DNA of 64,000 bases, taken from Methylococcaceae bacterium. Its GTDB lineage: Bacteria > Pseudomonadota > Gammaproteobacteria > Methylococcales > Methylomonadaceae. The translations under genes and the position numbers were made by a program. The notes under the pieces were generated by a model. The model did not search any database. It was not told the origin of the DNA and worked only from the letters and a program-made list of their open reading frames with translations. Shown here in pieces: positions 36,906 through 45,778 of the stretch. Position 1 is the stretch's first letter, and every line of letters starts with the position of its first letter. The stretch spans positions 1 to 64,000 of the forward strand of contig JAUYBL010000030.1 of assembly GCA_030693065.1 (NCBI GenBank), written 5' to 3'.

Positions 36906-38502
36906 TGGCGCTTGTGAACTTAAACCGTTCGCAATATTTCGATTTCTACAGCTGAGGGGCATACCATTTATATATCTGATAGGATTTAATAATGTAGCTT
37001 ATCCATACAGTCTAACAGTGACCCCTACTGCAACTATCCAGGAAACATATTCCGATAATATCAATTTATCTTCTGATAAGAAGCAAAATGCTTTTGTTAC
37101 AGAATTGAATCCTGGGGTTTCTATTATTAGACAATCAGCACGTTCTATGTTGAATTTTAATTATAGAATGCAAAACATATATAATTCTGGTGGTAATTCG
37201 GGTTTAAAAACATTCAATCAGCTTCAATATAATTCTCACAGTATTTTTATACCAGATCGGCTTTTTTTAGATTCACGAAGTTCAATTTCACAACAGAATT
37301 TAAATAATAATCGCTTGGCAAACGATAATATATCTGGTGCTGGTAATAGTACAAATGTTTCAACCTTTGGTTTATCCCCCTATTGGACCCCGCATTTTAG
37401 TAATTTCGCCAATGGTAATTTTAGAGCCAACTTTGATACTTTTACTGTAGGCAGTGGAGCAACAGCCAATCAAAATACAATATCGAGTTCACCTACCCCA
37501 ATTTCAGATTCTGCAAATTTGAGCGAAGTGGCTCAATTGACAAGCGGTAACTACTTCAAAAGAATTAATTGGTATTTGTCATTTAATAATTATGACAGTA
37601 TAAGAAGCCAAGGGGATAATATACAGTTTCAAAACTCTTCGGGGCTAATAAGAACATATATCAATAAATATTTTAATGTGTTTGCCCAAGGCGGTTATAG
37701 TAATAATACTTTTCAGTCGGTTAATAATAACCAGGGAAATGGTGCTTTTTATACAGTTGGAGGTCAATGGACGCCAAGTCAGCACTATAGTATTGAGGCT
37801 GGCGCGGGTAATAATAGCCATGTCACGGTGAGAATTTCACCAATGCAGCGGTTGAACTGGGTAACTACTTACCGTGACAATTCTGTAGGCTTAAATACCA
37901 CCAGTCAAGTAGGTCAAGTAGGTCAAGTAGGTAAGACCTGGGAAACAGCATTGACTTACCAAACAAGACAGTCAAACTGGTCAATAACTCATAATAATCT
38001 TACCACCACATCTCAACAAATTCTTTTACAAGATCAGAATAATCTAACTAATACTCAAATTACTGGTCCAATTGTTACTCAACAAACGCCAAGATCTATT
38101 AATAATGGTTTTTTATCTAATGAAGTAATTGTTCAAAAAATATGGAATGCTTCAGTATCGTATATAACTGGTAAAAGTACGGTATCTACCAATGCATATA
38201 GTCGGGATAGCGTATATCAAATTAGTGGCAACAAACAAAAAGCAACAGGCTTAAATGCAACATGGAATTGGAAGTTTGCTAGTCAAACCAGTGCATATTT
38301 GAGACCACAATGGCAACAAACTGAATATGGAAATACTAGTAATAAGGATCAATATTACGATATTTCGGTTGGTCTAACTCGTTCTATTACTCCTCAAATG
38401 AACGGTAGATTAGAAATTAGACATTCAGATCAAAGTTCTGATATTGAAACTAATAATTATCAAGAAAATCGTGCCACAGCTAGTTTATTTATGAGATTTT
38501 AA
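36895..38502 (+). CDS. PEP-CTERM-system outer-membrane beta-barrel protein
   Basis: A 535-aa protein from ATG 36895; upstream in-frame ATGs at 36868-36886 are also possible, all overlapping the kinase gene. It has an N-terminal hydrophobic export segment (FLQLRGIPFIYLIGFNNVAYP). The rest is a long series of amphipathic strands rich in N, S, Q and aromatics, ending in ASLFMRF with the terminal phenylalanine typical of outer-membrane barrels. It resembles the TIGR03016-type protein found in these loci, possibly a polysaccharide porin. A threefold 9-bp repeat (37904-37930) encodes QVG units. Confidence 0.78.
   Translation: MRTDGACELKPFAIFRFLQLRGIPFIYLIGFNNVAYPYSLTVTPTATIQETYSDNINLSSDKKQNAFVTELNPGVSIIRQSARSMLNFNYRMQNIYNSGGNSGLKTFNQLQYNSHSIFIPDRLFLDSRSSISQQNLNNNRLANDNISGAGNSTNVSTFGLSPYWTPHFSNFANGNFRANFDTFTVGSGATANQNTISSSPTPISDSANLSEVAQLTSGNYFKRINWYLSFNNYDSIRSQGDNIQFQNSSGLIRTYINKYFNVFAQGGYSNNTFQSVNNNQGNGAFYTVGGQWTPSQHYSIEAGAGNNSHVTVRISPMQRLNWVTTYRDNSVGLNTTSQVGQVGQVGKTWETALTYQTRQSNWSITHNNLTTTSQQILLQDQNNLTNTQITGPIVTQQTPRSINNGFLSNEVIVQKIWNASVSYITGKSTVSTNAYSRDSVYQISGNKQKATGLNATWNWKFASQTSAYLRPQWQQTEYGNTSNKDQYYDISVGLTRSITPQMNGRLEIRHSDQSSDIETNNYQENRATASLFMRF
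37904..37930 (+). repeat. Tandem 9-bp repeat, three units
   Basis: GTCAAGTAG occurs three times head to tail inside the outer-membrane protein gene. In frame it encodes QVG repeats. Changes in copy number would keep the reading frame and alter one loop. Confidence 0.75.
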
Positions 38503-38504
38503 TT

Positions 38505-39530
38505 ATGTACGATGGTTTTTATAATTTAAGTAAAAAGCCTTTTCAATTATCTGCTGATACAGAATTCTTTTTTAACAGTGCTGTACATAGAAGAGCATTA
38601 GCATATATGCGTTATGGCTTGACGCAGGGTGAAGGTTTTGTTGTTGTAACTGGTAAACCTGGTACCGGTAAAACTATGCTAGTCAAAGAGCTAGTTAAAA
38701 GTTTAGATAATGACAATATTGCTATAGGGATAATGGTTTCATCCCAGGTTGGTGCTGATGATTTATTGAAGATTATTTCAGCTACTTTTGGTTTACCTTA
38801 TGACGGCGAGGATAAATCAACGCTGTTGACTAGGATTCAACGTTTCTTCATTCAGCAAGCCAGGGACGGTAAAAGAGTATTGATGATTGTCGATGAAGCG
38901 CAAAACCTTCCTAAGGATTCATTGGAAGAGTTGCGTATGTTGACCAACTTTGAACTCTCCGGCAAGGCGCTGTTTCAAATATTCTTAATAGGACAGCCCG
39001 AATTGGGTGAAACGTTGTTTCTACCCGAATTAGAACAATTGCGGCAGCGTATTGTTGCAACTTATCAGTTAAAGCCACTAAGTGAAGAAGAAACCAAAAG
39101 CTATATTTTATTTCGATTGGAAAAAGCAGGTTGGAATAAAACCCCTGAATTCGAAGATGATATATTTGCGGTAATTTGCTCTTACACGCAAGGAATTCCT
39201 CGAAGAATAAACACCTTATGCGATAGGGTGTTGCTATTTGGTTATCTTGAAGAGTTAGCTGTTATCGGTTTGGCAGCTGTCAATAAAGTGATAGCAGAAA
39301 TCGAGGAAGAATCATCAGTTGTAACAGATGAATTTCATGATCTAGTTTCAGCGTCAACATCACTGGCAATTAATGCTGATGGCACATTAATTGAACGAAT
39401 TCAGGCGCTAGAAAAAGTGGTTTCATCTTTGCAGACCACGCTTAATAAGGAACGAACATTGTTACGTAAAGCTATTTTGATTCAACTAGACATGGATCAC
39501 GTATATGACAATGAAGCAGGACAAGAATAG
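38505..39530 (+). CDS. XrtA/PEP-CTERM-associated AAA ATPase (ExeA-like)
   Basis: A 341-aa AAA ATPase of the ExeA/GspA-like group. It starts MYDGFYNLSKKPFQLSADTEFFF, typical of this family, then Walker A VTGKPGTGKTMLVK (about residues 44-57), Walker B VLMIVDEAQNL, and an arginine-rich sensor region GIPRRINTLCDRVLL. The C-terminal 60 residues may form a coiled coil. In PEP-CTERM loci it always sits near the kinase; its exact role in polysaccharide assembly is unknown. Confidence 0.87.
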   Translation: MYDGFYNLSKKPFQLSADTEFFFNSAVHRRALAYMRYGLTQGEGFVVVTGKPGTGKTMLVKELVKSLDNDNIAIGIMVSSQVGADDLLKIISATFGLPYDGEDKSTLLTRIQRFFIQQARDGKRVLMIVDEAQNLPKDSLEELRMLTNFELSGKALFQIFLIGQPELGETLFLPELEQLRQRIVATYQLKPLSEEETKSYILFRLEKAGWNKTPEFEDDIFAVICSYTQGIPRRINTLCDRVLLFGYLEELAVIGLAAVNKVIAEIEEESSVVTDEFHDLVSASTSLAINADGTLIERIQALEKVVSSLQTTLNKERTLLRKAILIQLDMDHVYDNEAGQE

Positions 39531-39539
39531 GACTGTTGG

Positions 39540-40658
39540 ATGAATAAGAAAACTCTGGTATGTGTGGTAGGTGCGCGGCCTAATTTTATGAAAATGGCAC
39601 CTATTATTAAGCAGCTGAATTGCCTAAAGGAAACTATTTCGGTCTATTTGGTTCATACCGGCCAACATTATGATCAGGCAATGAAGGCCTCGTTTTTTGA
39701 GCAACTTGGTATTCCTGAGCCTGATGTTGATTTGGGCGTCGGATCTGGATCCCATAGTAACCAGACAGCCAATATTATGTTGCGCTTTGAACCCGTTCTT
39801 GATGCTGTCAAACCTTGTGCGGTTCTTGTCGTCGGTGATGTCAACTCAACCATTGCTTGCAGTTTAGTGGCAGTCAAAAAGCAAATTCCTATTATTCATG
39901 TTGAAGCAGGCTTGCGTAGTGGTGATAGAACCATGCCTGAAGAAATCAATCGTATATTAACCGATCAGATTTCAGACAGTTTGTTTACGACTGAACGTAG
40001 CGCAGAAGTAAACTTGAATAATGAAGGTATAGATAGTAAGCGTATCCATTTCGCTGGCAATGTGATGATTGATACCTTGTTAGCTAACTTACAACTGGCT
40101 AGCCCTTTTGCTGAGACATTGAAAGATTATTGTAATTCTGAAACGATTAAAGAAGGTGGGTATGCATTGTTGACTATGCACAGGCCTTCTAATGTTGATG
40201 ATCCAGAAACGCTGACAAGATTATTACATGTTATTGTTGATATTAGTGAGCAGTTACCTGTCATTTTTCCGGTACATCCAAGAACACTTAATAGAATTGA
40301 GCAAACGGGGCTATCAACGCTTATAGCTTCAGGCAATATCATTTGTCTGCCGCCAGTCGGATATTTGCAAATCTTAGGTTTGATGAAATCGGCAAAAATG
40401 GTTCTTACGGATTCAGGCGGTTTACAGGAAGAAACTACTGCTTTAGGTGTGCCCTGCGTTACATTACGTGACAATACCGAGCGACCAATTACTGTTGAAC
40501 AAGGCACCAACACAATAGTTGGCTCTGATGCCAATAAAATACGCGCATGTGTCGATGATATTTTGATCACTGGTGGTAAGACAGGTCGTATTCCTCAATA
40601 TTGGGATGGTAAAGCTGCCGAACGCATTGTTGAAAACATAAAGTCCCTTTATTTTTAA
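39540..40658 (+). CDS. wecB: UDP-N-acetylglucosamine 2-epimerase (non-hydrolysing)
   Basis: A 372-aa enzyme that interconverts UDP-GlcNAc and UDP-ManNAc. It has VVGARPNFMKMAPIIK at the N-terminus, VHTGQHYDQAM, VVGDVNSTIA, HVEAGLRSGDRTMPEEINR, and LTDSGGLQEETTALGVPC with the UDP-binding and catalytic residues. Length and motifs are complete. It probably supplies ManNAc-type sugar to this polysaccharide. Confidence 0.93.
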   Translation: MNKKTLVCVVGARPNFMKMAPIIKQLNCLKETISVYLVHTGQHYDQAMKASFFEQLGIPEPDVDLGVGSGSHSNQTANIMLRFEPVLDAVKPCAVLVVGDVNSTIACSLVAVKKQIPIIHVEAGLRSGDRTMPEEINRILTDQISDSLFTTERSAEVNLNNEGIDSKRIHFAGNVMIDTLLANLQLASPFAETLKDYCNSETIKEGGYALLTMHRPSNVDDPETLTRLLHVIVDISEQLPVIFPVHPRTLNRIEQTGLSTLIASGNIICLPPVGYLQILGLMKSAKMVLTDSGGLQEETTALGVPCVTLRDNTERPITVEQGTNTIVGSDANKIRACVDDILITGGKTGRIPQYWDGKAAERIVENIKSLYF

Positions 40659-40667
40659 ATTACCTGC

Positions 40668-41528
40668 ATGACTAATTCCATTTGTAAATCAGAACGAGGG
40701 CTTATAAACGCCCTTACCGTCGATGTTGAAGATTATTTTCAAGTATCTGCATTCGAACCTTATATAGATAAAAAAGAGTGGGACAATCTTCCTCATCGTG
40801 TGTTGGAAAATACACTAAGGGTACTCGATCTTTTTGAAGAACGAGGCGTAAAAGCGACTTTTTTTACCTTAGGTTGGGTCGCGGAGCGTTATCCACAGCT
40901 GATCCACCGTATTGTTAATGATGGACATGAATTAGCTTGTCATGGTTACGAACATATCCGTGTGACTGAGCAAACGCCTGATCAATTTCGTAGCGACGTC
41001 AGCAAAACAAAAAGCATTTTAGAAGAGCTTAGCGGAAGCGAAGTTAAAGGTTACCGAGCAGCCAGTTATTCCATTGGGGCAAAAAACTTATGGGCCTTAG
41101 ATGTCTTAAAAGAATTGGGTTTCCAATATAGCTCAAGTATTTATCCGGTTAAGCATGATTTATACGGTATGCCGGATGCGCCAAGATTTATTTTTGAACC
41201 GATAGCGAATAATTCTTTCAAGGAAATCCCGATAACGACAGTTAGGTTTGGCGACAAAAACATACCTTGCGGTGGCGGTGGTTTTTTCAGGTTTTATCCT
41301 TACGCCTTTTCGAAGTGGGCATTCAGACACGTCAATAATAAAGAACAACAGTCGGGTATTTTTTATTTTCATCCTTGGGAAATTGATCCTGAGCAGCCAC
41401 GTCAGCCTGGCTTGAGTCTGAAAGCCAAGACCCGACATTATCTTAATCTTCATAAGATGGAAAGCAGAATCAACCAGTTACTAACTGATTTTAATTGGGA
41501 CACTATGGAAAATGTGTTTTTGAAATAA
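40668..41528 (+). CDS. XrtA-system polysaccharide deacetylase (NodB domain, DUF3473)
   Basis: A 286-aa carbohydrate esterase family 4-type deacetylase. It has LTVDVEDYFQVSAFEP (metal and catalytic aspartates), ATFFTLGWVAERYPQLI, and the histidine pair in LACHGYEHIRV. GYRAASYSIG and the tail FYFHPWEIDPEQPRQ mark the DUF3473 subtype found in PEP-CTERM loci. No signal peptide is evident, so it is probably cytoplasmic and modifies lipid-linked or nascent sugar. Confidence 0.9.
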   Translation: MTNSICKSERGLINALTVDVEDYFQVSAFEPYIDKKEWDNLPHRVLENTLRVLDLFEERGVKATFFTLGWVAERYPQLIHRIVNDGHELACHGYEHIRVTEQTPDQFRSDVSKTKSILEELSGSEVKGYRAASYSIGAKNLWALDVLKELGFQYSSSIYPVKHDLYGMPDAPRFIFEPIANNSFKEIPITTVRFGDKNIPCGGGGFFRFYPYAFSKWAFRHVNNKEQQSGIFYFHPWEIDPEQPRQPGLSLKAKTRHYLNLHKMESRINQLLTDFNWDTMENVFLK

Positions 41529-41570
41529 TTCCGCAGTTCCAGTCAACGAGTATAAGCAGGTTAAATAAAC

Positions 41571-42590
41571 ATGATTAAAACATTGGACGCTGCCGATTAT
41601 CAGCGCTGGGATAATTACGTCAGTACCAAACCCGAAGCCACTTTTTTTCACCAAGCAGGCTGGAAAGAAGTTATCGAAAAATCTTTTGGTCATAACACCT
41701 ATTATCTTTATGCTGAGAAAGAAGGCAAGATTACTGGTATTTTCCCTTTAGTGCATATCAATAGTCTGCTGTTTGGCAATACGCTGGTTTCGAACGCTTT
41801 TTGCGTTTATGGCGGTATTGTCGCCGATGATGAGCAAATTTATTCAGAGTTAGACTCATACGCTTGTCAGTTAGCTAAGCAATTGGGTGTCGATTGCTTA
41901 GAAGTGCGCAATAGAGCGCGCAAGTCGCCTGACCGACCTTTCAAAGATCTCTACGTCACGTTTAGAAAAGAACTCGACTCGGATGTGGAAAAAAATCTCC
42001 TGGCCATTCCCCGTAAACAAAGGGCTATGGTTAGGAAAGGCATTGACGCCGGCCTTGTCAGCGTCATCGATGGTAATGTTGATAGACTTCATCTGGCCTA
42101 TTCCGAGAGCGTTAGAAACTTAGGTACACCGGTATTTTCAAAAAAATATTTTCAGACACTCAAAGATGTGTTCGCTGAGCAATGCGAAATATTAACGGTT
42201 GAGCGTGATGGGCAAATTATCGCCAGTGTGATGAACTTCTACTTTAGGGATGAAGTGTTGCCTTATTACGGTGGCGGCACTAGTTTGGCGCGCGACGTTA
42301 AAGGGAACGATTTTATGTACTGGGAAGTAATGCGCCGAGCTACGGAAAAAGGTGTGAAAATATTTGATTATGGCCGCAGTAAAATAGGAACCGGTTCTTA
42401 TAGTTTCAAGAAAAATTGGGGCTTTAATCCGGAGCCGCTTTTTTACGAATTTCATCTGGTTAAGTCCGATTCTTTGCCTGACATCAATCCGCTTAATCCA
42501 AAATATCAATTATTTATAGCCGCTTGGAAACGATTGCCGCTGTTTGCGAGTCAATTATTGGGCCCAATTTTATCTAAAGACTTAGGCTAA
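41571..42590 (+). CDS. FemAB-like XrtA-system-associated protein
   Basis: A 339-aa protein with a FemAB/GNAT-like acyltransferase fold. Visible features are EATFFHQAGWKEVIEKSFGHNTYYLYAEKEG at the N-terminus (key residues FFHxxxWxxVIExSFGH), IPRKQRAMVRKGIDAGL, and FDYGRSKIGTGSYSFKKNWGF near the C-terminus. It fits the PEP-CTERM-associated FemAB group. It presumably transfers an aminoacyl or acyl group to the polysaccharide or its precursor; the donor is unknown. Confidence 0.85.
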   Translation: MIKTLDAADYQRWDNYVSTKPEATFFHQAGWKEVIEKSFGHNTYYLYAEKEGKITGIFPLVHINSLLFGNTLVSNAFCVYGGIVADDEQIYSELDSYACQLAKQLGVDCLEVRNRARKSPDRPFKDLYVTFRKELDSDVEKNLLAIPRKQRAMVRKGIDAGLVSVIDGNVDRLHLAYSESVRNLGTPVFSKKYFQTLKDVFAEQCEILTVERDGQIIASVMNFYFRDEVLPYYGGGTSLARDVKGNDFMYWEVMRRATEKGVKIFDYGRSKIGTGSYSFKKNWGFNPEPLFYEFHLVKSDSLPDINPLNPKYQLFIAAWKRLPLFASQLLGPILSKDLG

Positions 42591-42647
42591 ACTCTATCAA
42601 AGCCCAGCGTATGGGCTAGTCTCAAGTAACTAACAGTCCAGGCTCAT

Positions 42648-43838
42648 ATGGAAAACCTGCTTTTTCTTGTTCACAGAATTCCGTATCCCCCTAATAAAGG
42701 CGACAAGATACGTTCGTATCATTTGCTAAAACGGCTAGCGAAACATTATCAAGTCCATTTAGGTACTTATATTGATGATCCTGCTGATTTGCAGCACATT
42801 GATAAAGTTAATGCTATTTGCGTGAAAACTAATTATGTGGAGTTGACGCCGTGGCAGGCCAAAATAAAAAGCCTGAGCGGTTTGTTGAGTGGGCTGGCAT
42901 TAAGTCTTCCTTACTACAACAATCAATCCATGCAGACTTGGGTTGACCAGAGCATTAACCAAAACCACATTAAAAAAGTACTGATATTTTCTTCGGTAAT
43001 GGCGCAATTTATCAATGACAGTCACGATGTTGAGATGATTGTCGATTTTGTCGATGTCGATTCTGACAAGTGGCGGCAATACGCGAACAAAAAGTCAGGG
43101 CTGGCAAAATGGATTTATCAGCGTGAATCTGAATATTTGTTGAAATATGAACGCGTAATAGCCGCCAAAGCCAAAGCCAGTCTTTTTGTTTCTGAACAAG
43201 AAGCTCTGTTATTTAAACAACTGGCTCCTGAATCCGATTCCAAAATAACGCATATCAACAATGGCGTTGATACCAATTATTTTTCTCCTGAACATGAGTT
43301 AGCTTCCCCCTTCCATGCTGATGAAACAGCGCTTGTATTCACAGGGGCGATGGATTATTGGGCAAATGTCGATGCTGTAGTCTGGTTTGCCACTGACGTT
43401 TTCCCAAGCATTCTTAATAATTACCCAACTGCAAAATTTTATATCGTTGGCTCCAGACCCAGTAAAGAAGTTCAGGCTCTCGCCAAACTGAATAATATTG
43501 TCGTAACCGGAGCTGTAGACGATGTCAGACCTTATATCGCCCATGCTAAATTGGTTGTTGCTCCTTTAAGAATTGCCCGCGGCATTCAAAATAAAGTGTT
43601 GGAAGCCATGGCAATGGGTAAATATGTAGCCGCTACATCAGCGGCGATGGAAGGCATTGTTGGCGAAGAACCGATTGATGTTTCGATTAACGATGCAGCA
43701 GACGCAATGGCAAATCAAATAGTTGAATGGCTAAAGTTAAATCCCCAGGCGCCAGTATCATTAACCAATCGTATTTTTGTACAGCTTAAATTTAGCTGGG
43801 AACAGAATCTAAGCCAGCTTTTAGCATTGTTGCAATAA
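42648..43838 (+). CDS. Glycosyltransferase, PEP-CTERM/XrtA type (TIGR03087-like)
   Basis: A 396-aa GT-B glycosyltransferase. It opens LFLVHRIPYPPNKGDKIRSYHLLKRLA, typical of the TIGR03087 group, and has a C-terminal nucleotide-sugar binding region with AMDYWANVDAVVWFA, VGSRPSKEVQAL and a glutamate-containing NKVLEAMAMGKYV. It adds a sugar to the lipid-linked unit at the membrane face. In well-known XrtA loci the exosortase gene often follows here; instead only 47 nt separate it from the amidotransferase. Confidence 0.87.
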   Translation: MENLLFLVHRIPYPPNKGDKIRSYHLLKRLAKHYQVHLGTYIDDPADLQHIDKVNAICVKTNYVELTPWQAKIKSLSGLLSGLALSLPYYNNQSMQTWVDQSINQNHIKKVLIFSSVMAQFINDSHDVEMIVDFVDVDSDKWRQYANKKSGLAKWIYQRESEYLLKYERVIAAKAKASLFVSEQEALLFKQLAPESDSKITHINNGVDTNYFSPEHELASPFHADETALVFTGAMDYWANVDAVVWFATDVFPSILNNYPTAKFYIVGSRPSKEVQALAKLNNIVVTGAVDDVRPYIAHAKLVVAPLRIARGIQNKVLEAMAMGKYVAATSAAMEGIVGEEPIDVSINDAADAMANQIVEWLKLNPQAPVSLTNRIFVQLKFSWEQNLSQLLALLQ

Positions 43839-43885
43839 AGCTGCTATTTAAGGCAAACCTAACTTATTAACTTTGGAATAAAACC

Positions 43886-45778
43886 ATGTGTGGAATCGTC
43901 GGCATTTTTGATCTCAAAGAAAAACGAGAAATCAATCGGGACTTACTCTCGCGGATGAATGAAACCCAGTTTCACCGTGGCCCCGATGAAGGTGGGCTGC
44001 ATGTAGAACCAGGCTTAGGGTTTGGGCATAGACGGCTATCGATTATCGATTTATCCAGCGGCCAACAACCGATGATCAGCCGGGATAAAAATGCCGTATT
44101 GACGTTTAACGGTGAGATCTACAACTTTTTGGAGTTAAGACAAGAGTTAGAAGATTTAGGCTATCGCTTTGAATCCCATTGCGATACCGAGGTGATTCTC
44201 TATGGTTGGCAAGCCTGGGGCGAGGGCTGTGTTGATCGTTTGCGGGGCATGTTTGCCTTTGCTGTTTGGGATCGTGATCTGCAAACCTTATTCCTAGCTC
44301 GTGACCGACTGGGTGTAAAACCGCTTTATTACGCCGAGCTGGCCAACGGCCAATTTATTTTTGGTTCCGAGTTAAAGTCCCTTAAAGAGCATCCCGACTT
44401 GCCGCGTAACTTAGATCCGACAGCAATTGAAGACTATTTTGGTTTTGGTTACGTGCCGGATCCCAAGACCATCTATAAAAATGTTTATAAATTGGAGCCG
44501 GGATATTGTTTAACCATTAAACATGGCGCCAAAAGTTACCAGCCCAGGCAATATTGGGATGTGCATTTTGCCCCCCAAGCGCAGCAGGACGAACGTGCGG
44601 TCGCCGATGAGTTGATTGAACGGCTGCGCGAGGCGGTAAAAATCCGCATGGTCGCTGATGTGCCATTAGGCGCGTTCTTATCCGGCGGGGTTGATTCCAG
44701 CGCGGTTGTTGCTTTAATGGCTGGTTTATCACTGGACCCGGTTAATACCTGTTCAATTTCTTTTGGTGATCCCGCGTTTAATGAATCTGAATTTGCCGCC
44801 AAAGTCGCTGATCGCTACCACACCGCACATCGTGTTGAACAAGTCGATCCAGAGGATTTTAGCCTGATCGACCAGTTGGCCGGGCTTTACGATGAACCCT
44901 ATGCTGACAGTTCGGCCTTGCCTACCTATCGGGTATGCGAAATGGCCAAGAAACAAGTTACCGTAGTGCTTTCCGGCGATGGTGGTGATGAAAATTTAGC
45001 CGGTTACCGTCGATATCGTTGGCATACCTATGAAGAACAAATGCGCTCATGGCTACCGGACAGCATTCGCAAACCGGTGTTTGGCCTGTTGGGGCGGGTT
45101 TATCCGAAAGCCGATTGGGCACCGAAAATTTTCCGCGCCAAATCCACTTTTGAATCGATTGCCCGTGATTCTCTGGAAGGCTACTTCCACAGTGTTTCGG
45201 TATTGTCGAATGAATTGCGCAACAATTTGTTCAGTGATTCATTTAAACAAGAATTGCAGGGCTACAAAGCCGTCGAAGTCTTCAAAAGATATGCCGAACA
45301 GGCACAGACCGATAATCCGTTATCCTTGGTTCAATATCTGGATATTAAAACCTATCTGCCCGGTGACATCTTAACCAAGGTTGATCGAGCCAGCATGGCG
45401 CATGCTTTGGAAGTGAGGGTGCCATTGCTGGATCACAAACTGGTGGAATGGATGGCGACATTACAACCGGACGTGAAATTGAAAGGCCGCGAAGGTAAAT
45501 ATATATTCAAAAAAGCGCTGGAAGATTATCTGCCCAATGACATTTTATATCGCCCCAAGATGGGCTTTTCCGTGCCCTTGAACGCCTGGTTTAAAGGGCC
45601 GTTAAAAGACCGGGTGCGTGAAGCGTTGCTGGGTGAAACGATGGCACGATCAGGTTTGTTTAATCAGAAATTTTTAGAGCAGATGGTTAATCAACATCAG
45701 AGCGGCTTGCGTGATTACAGTGCCGCGATCTGGTCGTTATTGATGTTTGAGGCGTTTTTGCGAAATGAAGGATTCTAA
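43886..45778 (+). CDS. XrtA-system asparagine-synthase-like amidotransferase
   Basis: A 630-aa AsnB-type enzyme. N-terminal glutaminase domain: catalytic Cys2 (MCGIVGIFD), HRGPDEGG, and FNGEIYNFLELR. C-terminal synthetase domain: the pyrophosphatase motif AFLSGGVDSSAVVALM near residue 260, and SGDGGDENLAGYRRYR. The length and context match the XrtA-associated amidotransferase, likely amidating a uronic acid or modifying the sugar chain. Its GC content is higher than in the first half of the locus. The next gene overlaps its 3' end. Confidence 0.9.
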   Translation: MCGIVGIFDLKEKREINRDLLSRMNETQFHRGPDEGGLHVEPGLGFGHRRLSIIDLSSGQQPMISRDKNAVLTFNGEIYNFLELRQELEDLGYRFESHCDTEVILYGWQAWGEGCVDRLRGMFAFAVWDRDLQTLFLARDRLGVKPLYYAELANGQFIFGSELKSLKEHPDLPRNLDPTAIEDYFGFGYVPDPKTIYKNVYKLEPGYCLTIKHGAKSYQPRQYWDVHFAPQAQQDERAVADELIERLREAVKIRMVADVPLGAFLSGGVDSSAVVALMAGLSLDPVNTCSISFGDPAFNESEFAAKVADRYHTAHRVEQVDPEDFSLIDQLAGLYDEPYADSSALPTYRVCEMAKKQVTVVLSGDGGDENLAGYRRYRWHTYEEQMRSWLPDSIRKPVFGLLGRVYPKADWAPKIFRAKSTFESIARDSLEGYFHSVSVLSNELRNNLFSDSFKQELQGYKAVEVFKRYAEQAQTDNPLSLVQYLDIKTYLPGDILTKVDRASMAHALEVRVPLLDHKLVEWMATLQPDVKLKGREGKYIFKKALEDYLPNDILYRPKMGFSVPLNAWFKGPLKDRVREALLGETMARSGLFNQKFLEQMVNQHQSGLRDYSAAIWSLLMFEAFLRNEGF

